Shown piece after piece: positions 8,963 through 16,960 of a stretch of 64,000 bases of DNA. The notes under the pieces were generated by a model, which was not told the DNA's origin, did not search any database, and saw only the letters and a list, made by a program, of their open reading frames with translations. Position 1 is the stretch's first letter. Every line of letters begins with the position of its first letter. Both the position numbers and the translations under genes were made by a program. Source of the DNA: Meridianimarinicoccus aquatilis (GTDB taxonomy: Bacteria; Pseudomonadota; Alphaproteobacteria; Rhodobacterales; Rhodobacteraceae); NCBI RefSeq assembly GCF_004358675.1, contig NZ_SMZO01000017.1, positions 1-64,000 of the forward strand, read 5' to 3'.

Positions 8963-9259
8963 ATGACAAGCTACGAATACCGGGTCATTCCTGCCCCCGA
9001 CCGGGCCGCGAAATTGCGGAAAAAGGGGGCTGACCCCTTTGCCGAAACTCTGTCTGAGGTTTTCAACAAAGAGGCCAAGGATGGTTGGGAATTTCAGCGC
9101 GCGGAAACGCTTCCCCTGCGCGAACGAACCGGTCTTACCGGGACACGCAGCGGGTTTCGCACCCTTTTGATTTTCCGCCGAGCCAAGGGAATTGATGACG
9201 CAGAGACCACCGGCGAAGCTCTCAAACTCTTGGAAAATCGCGAAGATTGGGCCGAGTGA
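8963..9259 (+). CDS. DUF4177-type small protein
   Basis: A 98-residue cytosolic protein starting MTSYEYRVIPAPDRAAK; the ATG at 8963 has GGGG 7 bases upstream, while an ATG at 8951 would add four residues. The pattern YEYRVIPAP...F...LN..A.DGWEFQRAETLP...G....RTLLIFRR is the DUF4177 layout: a short alpha/beta unit with the conserved GWE. Function is unknown. It is convergent with bolA, 7 bases apart. Confidence 0.75.
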   Translation: MTSYEYRVIPAPDRAAKLRKKGADPFAETLSEVFNKEAKDGWEFQRAETLPLRERTGLTGTRSGFRTLLIFRRAKGIDDAETTGEALKLLENREDWAE

Positions 9260-9266
9260 TCCGCGC

Positions 9267-9524
9267 TCAGGCGTCGATGTGGATTTCCAAAGCGTGGATG
9301 CGCACGATTAAATCGCGCCCAATCGCTTTATGAATCGCACGGTGCCGTTCCATCCTACTGAGTGGCCGCAGCGCTTCTGCGGCGATCTCCACCCGAAAAT
9401 GGGTCTCGCCGCCTTCTTTCCATCCGCCGTGACCGCGGTGCGATTCGCTATCGTCGGTCACTTTTAGCCTTTCGGGCTGAAACTCTGATTCGAGTCGGGT
9501 GGTTATCTCGTGTGCAATAGCCAT
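9267..9524 (-). CDS. bolA: BolA family protein
   Basis: An 85-residue BolA protein, a partner of monothiol glutaredoxins in iron-sulfur cluster handling and stress response. Start at ATG 9524. The class II KH-like fold is indicated by LKVTDDSESHRGH, GGETHFRVEIAAEAL, SRMERHRAIHKAIG and the closing IHALEIHI. The histidine in SESHRGH is the expected cluster ligand region. It diverges from the J-domain gene, a neighbourhood conserved beside cobS/cobT in Rhodobacterales. Confidence 0.92.
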   Translation of the reverse strand: MAIAHEITTRLESEFQPERLKVTDDSESHRGHGGWKEGGETHFRVEIAAEALRPLSRMERHRAIHKAIGRDLIVRIHALEIHIDA

Positions 9525-9621
9525 TTTTCGAGCTGCCCCTCTTTCTCTCTGTCTCAGAAAGGTTAGACTCCATCGCCCGCAGTTGAAATGCCGCCCGTGC
9601 GAGTCGGAAAGGTTTTTACCC

Positions 9622-10254
9622 ATGTCGAAGAATGACCCATTCGGTTTTGATATGTCTGTATCTTCTGCAAAGAAGAAACGGACACGTGGAAAGCGAGGTA
9701 TGTCAGGGGCTTTCGAGACCTCGACTCGCGTTTGCGAGCATCCGGGTTGTGAATTGGCCGGGCAGTATCGTGCGCCGCGTTCGCCAGACAGCCTTGATGA
9801 CTATTTGTGGTTCTGCAAAGACCATGTGCGTGAGTACAACCTGAAGTGGAATTTCTTCAACGGCACCACCGAGGCCGAAATGGATGCGCAGATCGAACAA
9901 GATCGCGTTTGGGGGCGCGAGACCAAGCCCTTCGGTCGTCCCAGCGAAGAACAACGCGCCTGGCAGCGACTTGGCGTTGATGACCCGCATCAGGTGCTGG
10001 GCGAGAATGCGACGCAGAACCCTGGTAAATCAATTACAGGTACCCGGCGTCTGCCTCCGACCGAACGCCGGGCGATTGAGATTCTCGAAGCAAAGGATCA
10101 CTGGACCAAGGTTGAAATTCGCAAGCAATACAAAGCCCTGATCAAGATCTTGCACCCCGACATGAATGGTGGTGACCGCTCTGACGAAGAGCGGTTGCAA
10201 GAAGTCGTCTGGGCTTGGGAGCAGATCAAGGAAAGCCGCAGCTTCAAGGATTGA
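9622..10254 (+). CDS. J-domain protein with N-terminal Cys/His cluster
   Basis: A 210-residue DnaJ-like co-chaperone that probably stimulates an Hsp70. The J domain is at the C-terminus (about residues 150-205), with the diagnostic ILHPDMNGG motif (HPD at 178-180). The N-terminal part has CEHPGC and WFCKDH, a possible zinc-binding CxxxxC...CxxH set (around residues 38-74), joined to EYNLKWNFF. There is no G/F region and no classical zinc repeats. Start at ATG 9622 removes an unrelated in-frame extension. In this group the gene commonly precedes cobS and cobT. Confidence 0.85.
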   Translation: MSKNDPFGFDMSVSSAKKKRTRGKRGMSGAFETSTRVCEHPGCELAGQYRAPRSPDSLDDYLWFCKDHVREYNLKWNFFNGTTEAEMDAQIEQDRVWGRETKPFGRPSEEQRAWQRLGVDDPHQVLGENATQNPGKSITGTRRLPPTERRAIEILEAKDHWTKVEIRKQYKALIKILHPDMNGGDRSDEERLQEVVWAWEQIKESRSFKD

Positions 10255-10265
10255 GCACACAGCCG

Positions 10266-10745
10266 ATGAGCCGTTTTGCCCGTTCGGGTGGTCATAAGAC
10301 GGGCACAAAGTTGCGCGTGGGGCTTTTGGCAGCTGTTGTGCTGCTTGAGGGCTGCGGTGGCGGCTACACCCCCCTGGTTGCGGGAACTTGCCGTTCGGGC
10401 GCCCGCGACCCGGCGGGCAACAGCGTTCAGGTCTGCACGCCGCGCGGTGGTGGTGACACGGTTCGCATTGTGACCGGGCAAAGCGGCAGTTGGCCAACAT
10501 TCCGCAATAACACTGTCAGTGGTCAACCGGCACTGACAGCCGCGCAGACAGAACTGGGGCTTGCAGCAGTCCGTTTTGATCCACGCAAGGACGAAGCGCT
10601 TTGGGCGCGCGGCTCAACCGACCAAGTGGTCCTGACCTTTGCGGCAACAAACCCCGACCGTCCGGGCAGAGCTTTAACCTTGCGCGTGCTTTTTCGCACC
10701 GCCGACGGTGCGGTACTTGGGTATCGCAGCGTCCCGCGCCCCTGA
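10266..10745 (+). CDS. Predicted envelope lipoprotein, unknown
   Basis: A 159-residue protein starting at ATG 10266, 11 bases after the J-domain gene. It has a basic N-terminus, a hydrophobic stretch VGLLAAVVLL and then EGCGGG. The cysteine resembles a lipidation site, but glutamate at -2 departs from the lipobox. The mature part is beta-rich with two cysteines (AGTCRSG, VQVCTP). No family is recognised; it is probably co-transcribed with its neighbours. Confidence 0.65.
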   Translation: MSRFARSGGHKTGTKLRVGLLAAVVLLEGCGGGYTPLVAGTCRSGARDPAGNSVQVCTPRGGGDTVRIVTGQSGSWPTFRNNTVSGQPALTAAQTELGLAAVRFDPRKDEALWARGSTDQVVLTFAATNPDRPGRALTLRVLFRTADGAVLGYRSVPRP

Positions 10746-10757
10746 TAGCTTAGGTCA

Positions 10758-11966
10758 ATGCACGCAGTTTCCCAAACAAAGGCGACAGTTCGTCCTGCCG
10801 TCGTCCTTGGCGCGGGTGCCGCAGGAATGATGTGCGCGGCGCAGGCCGGCGAAGGCGCGCTCTTGGTCGATCATATGCCCGTGCCAGGTGAGAAGATCCG
10901 CATCTCTGGCGGAGGCCGCTGCAATTTCACCAATATGCACACGGGCCCCGAGAATTTCTTATCGGACAATCCCCATTTCGCAAAGTCTGCCCTCAGCCGT
11001 TATACGCAATGGGATTTTCTGGATCTCGTTGCAAAGCATGGCATTGCTTGGCACGAGAAAACATTGGGGCAGCTTTTCTGTGACGACAGCGCACGCCAGA
11101 TCATCGATATGCTCAAAGCGGAAATGGACAGTGCCGGGGCCGACCTGTGGCTATCGACTACGGTGGGCGACATCACCCATGCGGACGGTCATTTCACCAT
11201 TGACCTGACGCGCGAAGGGCGCACTGTGCAGGTGCGAACACCCGCCCTGGTTGTCGCGACGGGCGGCAAGTCGATCCCCAAAATCGGTGCCTCTGGGCTC
11301 GGCTACTCCATCGCAAAGCAGTTCGGATTGAAAATGGTTGCAACCCGTCCTGCTTTGGTACCTCTCACCTTTGGCGATAGTTTCGCCCAACTTGCAGGTG
11401 TTGCGGTGGACGCACGATTGACCGCGAATGGCACGTCTTTCGACGAAGCATTGTTGTTCACCCATCGCGGCTTATCCGGGCCCGCAGTTCTTCAAGCCTC
11501 AAGTTATTGGCGCGAAGGCGATGATATTGCCGTCACCCTGCGCCCCGGCACAGACCTGGTTGCGATTCTCCGCACCGAGCGCGCCCGTGCAGGCCGACGA
11601 GACATCGCCACAGTTTTGGGCGAAGCGATCCCGAAACGATTGGCTGAATATGTCACGACCTCAAGCAAGGTCACCGGGCGACTGGCCGATCAATCCGACG
11701 CGGACCTTGCCGTGTTGAATGGCCAAATGACTGATTGGCGGCTGCGCCCAACGGGGACCGAAGGGTACCGCAAGGCTGAGGTCACCGCAGGCGGGGTCGA
11801 CACGGCCAGCCTTGATTCCAAAACAATGCAGGCCAAGACTGTACCGGGCCTGCATTTCATTGGCGAGGTGGTTGATGTGACCGGCTGGCTGGGTGGGTAT
11901 AACTTTCAATGGGCTTGGTCCTCGGGCTGGGCAGCTGGAACCGCCATCGCCGCGCGCCGCGGATGA
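10758..11966 (+). CDS. HI0933-family (BaiN/RdsA-like) FAD-dependent oxidoreductase
   Basis: A 402-residue flavoprotein with a Rossmann FAD site at the N-terminus (VVLGAGAAGMMCAAQAG, residues 15-31) and the family signature GEKIRISGGGRCNFTN (about 45-60). A second nucleotide motif is ALVVATGGKSIPKIGASGLGY, and the C-terminus has GLHFIGEVVDVTGWLGGYNFQWAWSSG. It belongs to the HI0933 (YhiN) family; the physiological substrate is unknown. It sits 75 bases before cobS on the same strand. Confidence 0.9.
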   Translation: MHAVSQTKATVRPAVVLGAGAAGMMCAAQAGEGALLVDHMPVPGEKIRISGGGRCNFTNMHTGPENFLSDNPHFAKSALSRYTQWDFLDLVAKHGIAWHEKTLGQLFCDDSARQIIDMLKAEMDSAGADLWLSTTVGDITHADGHFTIDLTREGRTVQVRTPALVVATGGKSIPKIGASGLGYSIAKQFGLKMVATRPALVPLTFGDSFAQLAGVAVDARLTANGTSFDEALLFTHRGLSGPAVLQASSYWREGDDIAVTLRPGTDLVAILRTERARAGRRDIATVLGEAIPKRLAEYVTTSSKVTGRLADQSDADLAVLNGQMTDWRLRPTGTEGYRKAEVTAGGVDTASLDSKTMQAKTVPGLHFIGEVVDVTGWLGGYNFQWAWSSGWAAGTAIAARRG

Positions 11967-12041
11967 CTGTTGTGCTGGCCCTTCCCCTTGCACCCTCGCG
12001 CAATATGTTGCACCACCGAGGCGATTAAAAAGGGCAGCAAC

Positions 12042-13028
12042 ATGGCAGACGGCAGCATGGACGTGAACACCAAACCCACCGAAGACATCTCTGTGCGCGA
12101 CGTGTTCGGCATCGACACCGATATGGTGGTAAAGGGGTTTGCCGAACGCTCTGACCGCGTGCCGGACCTTGACCCGACCTACAAGTTTGATCGGGACACC
12201 ACGCTGGCCATTCTTGCCGGATTTGCCTTCAATCGCCGGGTGATGATCCAAGGCTACCACGGCACCGGCAAATCGACCCATATCGAACAGGTCGCCGCCC
12301 GGCTGAACTGGCCACTGGTTCGGGTCAATCTGGATAGCCATATCAGCCGGATCGACTTGATCGGTAAGGACGCGATCAAACTCAAAGACGGCAAGCAGTA
12401 TACCGAATTTCAGGAAGGCATCCTGCCCTGGGCTTTGCGCACACCGACGGCCATCGTGTTCGATGAATATGATGCTGGCCGCGCCGACGTGATGTTCGTG
12501 ATCCAGCGCGTGCTGGAAGCCGATGGCAAGCTGACCCTCTTGGACCAGAACAAGGTTCTCAGCCCGAACCCGAATTTCCGCATCTTCGCCACAGCCAACA
12601 CTGTGGGCCTTGGCGACACGACCGGCCTTTACCACGGCACCCAACAGATCAACCAAGGCCAGATGGACCGTTGGTCTTTGGTCGCGACACTGAACTATCT
12701 CAGCCATGATGCCGAGGCTGCGATCGTGCTGTCAAAATGTCCGCACTACAATACGCAGGAAGGCCGCCAAACCATCAGCCAGATGGTGACGGTTGCCGAT
12801 CTGACGCGGACCGCGTTCATGAATGGCGAGTTGAGCACGGTCATGAGCCCGCGCACAGTGATCGCCTGGGCGCAGAACGCCCTGATCTTCAAAGATGTTG
12901 GGTATGCGTTCCGGCTGTCCTTCCTGAACAAGTGCGACGAACTGGAACGGCAGACTGTTGCCGAGTTCTATCAGCGCTGTTTTGCAGAAGAATTGCCCGA
13001 AAGCGCCGTCAGCACGTCGCTGGGTTAA
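12042..13028 (+). CDS. cobS: Cobaltochelatase subunit CobS
   Basis: An AAA+ ATPase subunit of the aerobic cobaltochelatase, which inserts cobalt into hydrogenobyrinic acid a,c-diamide with CobN and CobT. The ATG at 12042 gives 328 residues, matching the family. Walker A is [13 protein letters not shown] (about residues 70-82), Walker B is [10 protein letters not shown], and sensor 1 is [11 protein letters not shown]. The stop shares a TTAA with the stop of the opposite-strand DUF1428 gene. cobT follows beyond that gene; cobN is not in the window. Confidence 0.96.
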   Translation: MADGSMDVNTKPTEDISVRDVFGIDTDMVVKGFAERSDRVPDLDPTYKFDRDTTLAILAGFAFNRRVMIQGYHGTGKSTHIEQVAARLNWPLVRVNLDSHISRIDLIGKDAIKLKDGKQYTEFQEGILPWALRTPTAIVFDEYDAGRADVMFVIQRVLEADGKLTLLDQNKVLSPNPNFRIFATANTVGLGDTTGLYHGTQQINQGQMDRWSLVATLNYLSHDAEAAIVLSKCPHYNTQEGRQTISQMVTVADLTRTAFMNGELSTVMSPRTVIAWAQNALIFKDVGYAFRLSFLNKCDELERQTVAEFYQRCFAEELPESAVSTSLG

Positions 13029-13378
13029 GCTTCGAACACAGTTTCAAACCCGCCGATGATCATCCGCTTGCCATCAAATGGCATCGGCGTGTCGGCGGGA
13101 TCGAACCGAGGGTCGGCCATGGCCGCCGCCCAACCCGCATCCCGCGTGGCTTTGTCCGGCCAAATTACCCAAGACAGCACAACAGTTTCCCCCTCGGCGC
13201 ATTTGACTGCCATAGGGAACGACGTGACCTCACCCTCGGGAACATCGTCCCCCCAGCAATCGCGCACGGACAGCGCCCCATGGTCCAGAAACACACCGGC
13301 AGCCGATTTGGCATGTGCAATGAAAGCTGCCTTGTTGTCATCAGGCACTGACGCCGCGAACCCATCTACATAAGCCAT
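13025..13378 (-). CDS. DUF1428 family protein
   Basis: A 117-residue cytosolic protein with an alpha/beta-barrel (ABM-like) layout: [16 protein letters not shown], then [21 protein letters not shown] and the C-terminal [24 protein letters not shown], which is the DUF1428 signature. It sits on the minus strand between cobS and cobT, so it interrupts the cob pair. Its last codons overlap the cobS stop by four bases. Function is unknown. An ATG two codons upstream is an alternative start. Confidence 0.85.
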   Translation of the reverse strand: MAYVDGFAASVPDDNKAAFIAHAKSAAGVFLDHGALSVRDCWGDDVPEGEVTSFPMAVKCAEGETVVLSWVIWPDKATRDAGWAAAMADPRFDPADTPMPFDGKRMIIGGFETVFEA

Positions 13379-13646
13379 TTGCACACTCCTTTCAGGCTGT
13401 GATCCTCAAAGCCTAGCACACTCTTCATCATGTGCGCACAAAACAAGCGTCGCTTTTCCGTCTGAACAGTCGCGGTCGGCAGGATTGGCCCCGTCCGCAA
13501 ATTTGGAAAGCCCGATAAACTCGCCGTGTCGGTACTGGCCAAATCCGTGCGAAGGCTACATAACCGGTGCCGTGCAGTGTGCGTGTCAACGCGGGTGCTA
13601 CCCGATGGCGACGCACCTGCACGCCGAAGTTCAGTGAAAGACGCTC

Positions 13647-15536
13647 ATGGCACAGTCAGACAACCCGTCGGAACCGTTTAAAAAGGCCCTTGCCGAAGCG
13701 ACCCGCGTTTTGGCGAACGATCCTGACATGTCGATCAGCTATTCCGTTGATCCACCAGGGATGACCAACGACTCTGTCCGCCTGCCGCAGGTTAGTCGAC
13801 GTATGACCGCATCTGAAGTGCTGTTGGCACGCGGGACGGCTGACGCCTATGCCTTGCGTCGCCGGTTTCACAACGAAGCGACCCACGCCCGATATGTCCC
13901 CCAAGGGCAAATGGCCCGCGACATTTATGATGCGCTGGAGACCGCCCGCTGCGAAGCTGTCGGCGCACGCGCCATGCCCGGCACGGCCGGGAACATAGAT
14001 GCGAAGATCGCCGTCGAAGCAGACCGTCGCGGATATGCCCAGATAGACGAGGCTTCTGGCGCGCCATTGGCCGTCGCGGCAGGGTATCTTGTGCGCCATC
14101 TCGCAACCGGGCGCGACCTTCCCGATGCCGCCGACAACGTTATGAAACTCTGGCGCGAGCATATTGAGCACGACGCAGGCGAGACGTTGCAAAACCTTGA
14201 CGACAGCCTGCGCGACCAGACCACATTTGCAAAACTCGCCCGCCAGATCATCGAAGATCTTGGCTATGGCGACCAACTTGGCGACGATCCAGACAACGAA
14301 GAAGATAGTCAGGACGAAGCTTCCAGTTCTGAAGACGAACAATCGCCCGACACGACACCACCTGACGAAGACGACCCCGACCAGAACGAAGAAGCCAGTC
14401 CGGAGCAGTCGCAGGACGAAACGCAAGATGCCGCCGATGCGCAGGTCAGCATGGATGACATGGCCGACGCAGAAAACGCGGACGAGACGGACATGCCGGA
14501 TGGTGATGCCCCGCTAGAGCCGCCCTCAGCCCCGAAAGTATCCGAGGCGGATGCAAATTACACGGTGTATGCGACCGAGTATGATGAGGAAATCCGCGCC
14601 GAAGATTTGGCGGAGCCCGTTGAGCTTGAACGCTTGCGGGCCTATCTTGACCAACAGCTTGAGCCGCTCAAAGGCGCTGTTTCAAGGCTGGCCAACAAGT
14701 TGCAGCGGCGGCTTCAGGCCAAGCAGAGCCGCAGCTGGGAATTTGACCGCGAAGAGGGCATTCTGGATGCTGGCCGTCTCGCCCGCGTTGTCGCCAACCC
14801 CACGACGCCCCTGTCTTTCAAAGTTGAGAAAGACATGGAATTCCGCGACACGGTGGTCACTCTTTTGCTCGACAATTCCGGGTCCATGCGGGGGCGGCCC
14901 ATTTCCATCGCAGCGATTTGCGCCGATGTTCTGGCCCGCACGCTGGAACGCTGTGACGTCAAGGTCGAGATTCTGGGCTTCACCACACGCGCCTGGAAAG
15001 GCGGTCAATCGCGCGAGGCATGGCTGAACGCTGGACGTCCGCAACAACCCGGCCGCCTGAACGATCTGCGGCACATCATTTACAAATCCGCCGATGCACC
15101 ATGGCGGCGCACGCGCCCCAATCTTGGGTTGATGATGAAAGAAGGGTTGCTGAAAGAGAACATCGACGGTGAGGCCCTTGAATGGGCGCATCGCCGGACG
15201 GTTGGCCGCCCTGAAGCGCGCAAGATCCTGATGGTGATTTCGGACGGCGCACCAGTGGATGACAGCACGTTGTCAGTAAATCCGGCCAACTATCTGGAAA
15301 AGCACCTGCGTGACGTTATCGCCATGGTCGAGAAACGCCGCGCCGTGGAACTCATCGCAATTGGCATCGGCCATGACGTAACGCGCTACTACGACCGCGC
15401 GGTGACGATCACTGATGTTGAGCAGCTTGCGGGGGCGATGACCGAACAACTGGCGGGTCTTTTTGACAGCGACCCACGTGCACGGGCGCGCGTCGTGGGC
15501 ATGAAATCCGGCGGGAGCCTGCGCCGCACAGGATAA
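13647..15536 (+). CDS. cobT: Cobaltochelatase subunit CobT
   Basis: The 629-residue subunit that with CobS forms the ATPase part of aerobic cobaltochelatase. The N-terminal domain (about 1-210) is followed by a long acidic low-complexity region (about 215-310, DE-rich), then a linker and a C-terminal VWA domain with the MIDAS motif [10 protein letters not shown] at about 409-418 and [13 protein letters not shown] downstream. Length and order match CobT. It is followed by a separately regulated surface-protein gene. Confidence 0.96.
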   Translation: MAQSDNPSEPFKKALAEATRVLANDPDMSISYSVDPPGMTNDSVRLPQVSRRMTASEVLLARGTADAYALRRRFHNEATHARYVPQGQMARDIYDALETARCEAVGARAMPGTAGNIDAKIAVEADRRGYAQIDEASGAPLAVAAGYLVRHLATGRDLPDAADNVMKLWREHIEHDAGETLQNLDDSLRDQTTFAKLARQIIEDLGYGDQLGDDPDNEEDSQDEASSSEDEQSPDTTPPDEDDPDQNEEASPEQSQDETQDAADAQVSMDDMADAENADETDMPDGDAPLEPPSAPKVSEADANYTVYATEYDEEIRAEDLAEPVELERLRAYLDQQLEPLKGAVSRLANKLQRRLQAKQSRSWEFDREEGILDAGRLARVVANPTTPLSFKVEKDMEFRDTVVTLLLDNSGSMRGRPISIAAICADVLARTLERCDVKVEILGFTTRAWKGGQSREAWLNAGRPQQPGRLNDLRHIIYKSADAPWRRTRPNLGLMMKEGLLKENIDGEALEWAHRRTVGRPEARKILMVISDGAPVDDSTLSVNPANYLEKHLRDVIAMVEKRRAVELIAIGIGHDVTRYYDRAVTITDVEQLAGAMTEQLAGLFDSDPRARARVVGMKSGGSLRRTG

Positions 15537-15545
15537 TCGCATATC

Positions 15546-15572
15546 TTGACAAGAATTGTCAGAATTTATAAC
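15546..15572 (+). promoter_or_regulatory. Promoter with overlapping dyad operator before the VPLPA/EF-hand gene
   Basis: TTGACA (15546-15551) is a consensus -35, and TATAAC (15567-15572) is a plausible -10, 15 bases apart. A perfect inverted repeat TGACAA-GAA-TTGTCA (15547-15561) covers the -35 and half the spacer, as expected for a repressor site. The regulator is unknown. Confidence 0.5.
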
Positions 15573-15627
15573 TGACCTCAACTCTCCCAGCACATGCACG
15601 CAAGGCCGAGTCCCCCCAACACCAAAT

Positions 15628-15652
15628 GGGGCGACAAAGGTTTGTCGGCCCC
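15628..15652. promoter_or_regulatory. Imperfect inverted repeat in the leader of the VPLPA/EF-hand gene
   Basis: GGGGCGACAAA (15628-15638) faces TTTGTCGGCCCC (15641-15652) around a GG centre, with one unpaired base. It lies 20 bases before the GTG start, so it may be an RNA hairpin near the ribosome site or a protein-binding dyad. No T-run follows, which argues against a terminator. Confidence 0.4.
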
Positions 15653-15671
15653 GCAGAATGGAGAGAGCCAA

Positions 15672-16892
15672 GTGCGACTCATAATTGCTTCCGGAGCAAT
15701 CCTGCCCCTTTGCGCTACTGCTGTCATGGCGACCCCCGTCAGCCCGTTTCTTCTTGCCGATCAAAGCGCCGATCAGGTCGTTCTATTGCAGGATATCAAC
15801 GGTGACGGTGACACAAATGACGCCGGCGAAGCCACAGTGTATTTTGACGCCAGCAACGCCTCTGGTCTCGCCACACCGACGGGAAACGTCTTTTCGCTAA
15901 CTCAAGCGGCCGACGGCGTTGTCTATCTTGGTGACGGCTCAACTGACACTGTGTATCGCACTCAGGATATTGATGGCGATGGCAGCGCCAATGGCGATGG
16001 CGAGTCGCAAGTGTGGTTCTCTGCCAGCGAATCTGTTTCTGGCTTTTCGCTCAACACGCCAAATGGCATTGCCCAAGGCCCGGATGGCGCGATTTACGTC
16101 GTCGAAGCCGACACCACCGGCAACCCAAGCGGCGACTGGGTTTATCGCACCGTTGACCTGAATGGCGACGGCTACGCCAATGACGCAGGTGAAGTCACCC
16201 AGTGGCTATCGTTGAGCGGGCTGAACGCCTCTTCGTCGCCGTTCCAGATCGATTTTGATGGCGACACAGCCTATATCGCCGATACATCAGGAACAACGCC
16301 CGACACGATCTATGCCGCGCGGGACGCGGACGGCAATGGCATGATCGACAGCGGCGAAGTGACCGCTTTCGCGACCGAGGGCGCGGGAACGCTTGCAAAT
16401 TTCGACCTTGCTGTCGCGGCTGGGAACGGCACCGTTTACACGTGGCAATGGTTGGCGGATGAAGGCATCGCGTCGGTGTTTGGGCTGACCGACCTTGACG
16501 GGTCTGGAACCATCGACGATCCGTCGGAAACAATGGAATTGTGGAACACATCGCTGCTAACGGGAACGTACGATTTCCTCGCTGGGTTTGGCATGGCCCT
16601 GAACGATCTCACAGGCGAATTGTTGATCACCTCGAACGATTCCAATTCGGAAGGCGACTGGGTCATGCGCTTGCTTGACCTCGACGGTGACGGCGCTTTT
16701 TGGGGCACCGGCGAATGGTCGGCTGTCGCATCCCGTTCAGATGGCGGCGTCTATCCGGACCGGGCGCGCCAAGTTGCCTTCTACAGCGCATCAGCAGTCA
16801 GTTCTGTTCCATTGCCGGCGTCCCTGCCAATTCTGGCGTCGGCTATTTCGGGGCTTGCGCTATTGCGTCGCCGCAGGCGCAAGGCCTTGTGA
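15672..16892 (+). CDS. Secreted calcium-binding-repeat protein with VPLPA-CTERM tail
   Basis: A 406-residue surface protein. I start at GTG 15672, with GGAGAG just upstream, giving a signal peptide that ends AVMA; an upstream ATG would bury it. The mature part holds six spaced DxDGDG-type loops: residues 41 (DINGDGDTNDAGE), 99, 162, 218, 274 and 336 (DLDGDGAFWGTGE). These resemble EF-hand or dockerin calcium loops set in a propeller-like repeat with GNVFSLT, GIAQGPDGAIYVVE. The tail SSVPLPASLPILASAISGLALLRRRRRK is a VPLPA-CTERM exosortase signal. The binding partner is unknown. Confidence 0.8.
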   Translation: MRLIIASGAILPLCATAVMATPVSPFLLADQSADQVVLLQDINGDGDTNDAGEATVYFDASNASGLATPTGNVFSLTQAADGVVYLGDGSTDTVYRTQDIDGDGSANGDGESQVWFSASESVSGFSLNTPNGIAQGPDGAIYVVEADTTGNPSGDWVYRTVDLNGDGYANDAGEVTQWLSLSGLNASSSPFQIDFDGDTAYIADTSGTTPDTIYAARDADGNGMIDSGEVTAFATEGAGTLANFDLAVAAGNGTVYTWQWLADEGIASVFGLTDLDGSGTIDDPSETMELWNTSLLTGTYDFLAGFGMALNDLTGELLITSNDSNSEGDWVMRLLDLDGDGAFWGTGEWSAVASRSDGGVYPDRARQVAFYSASAVSSVPLPASLPILASAISGLALLRRRRRKAL

Positions 16893-16921
16893 ATCGGGGG
16901 GCATAACGTCTAACTGTCGTG

Positions 16922-16950
16922 GTCGGGGTTTGTCCCCGACTGCAACTTTT
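16922..16950 (+). terminator. Terminator-like hairpin after the VPLPA/EF-hand gene
   Basis: GTCGGGG (16922-16928) pairs perfectly with CCCCGAC (16934-16940) around a TTTGT loop. A CTTTT follows 6 bases later. It lies between the surface-protein stop and the aminopeptidase start. Confidence 0.6.
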
Positions 16951-16960
16951 GGCAGTGTGC

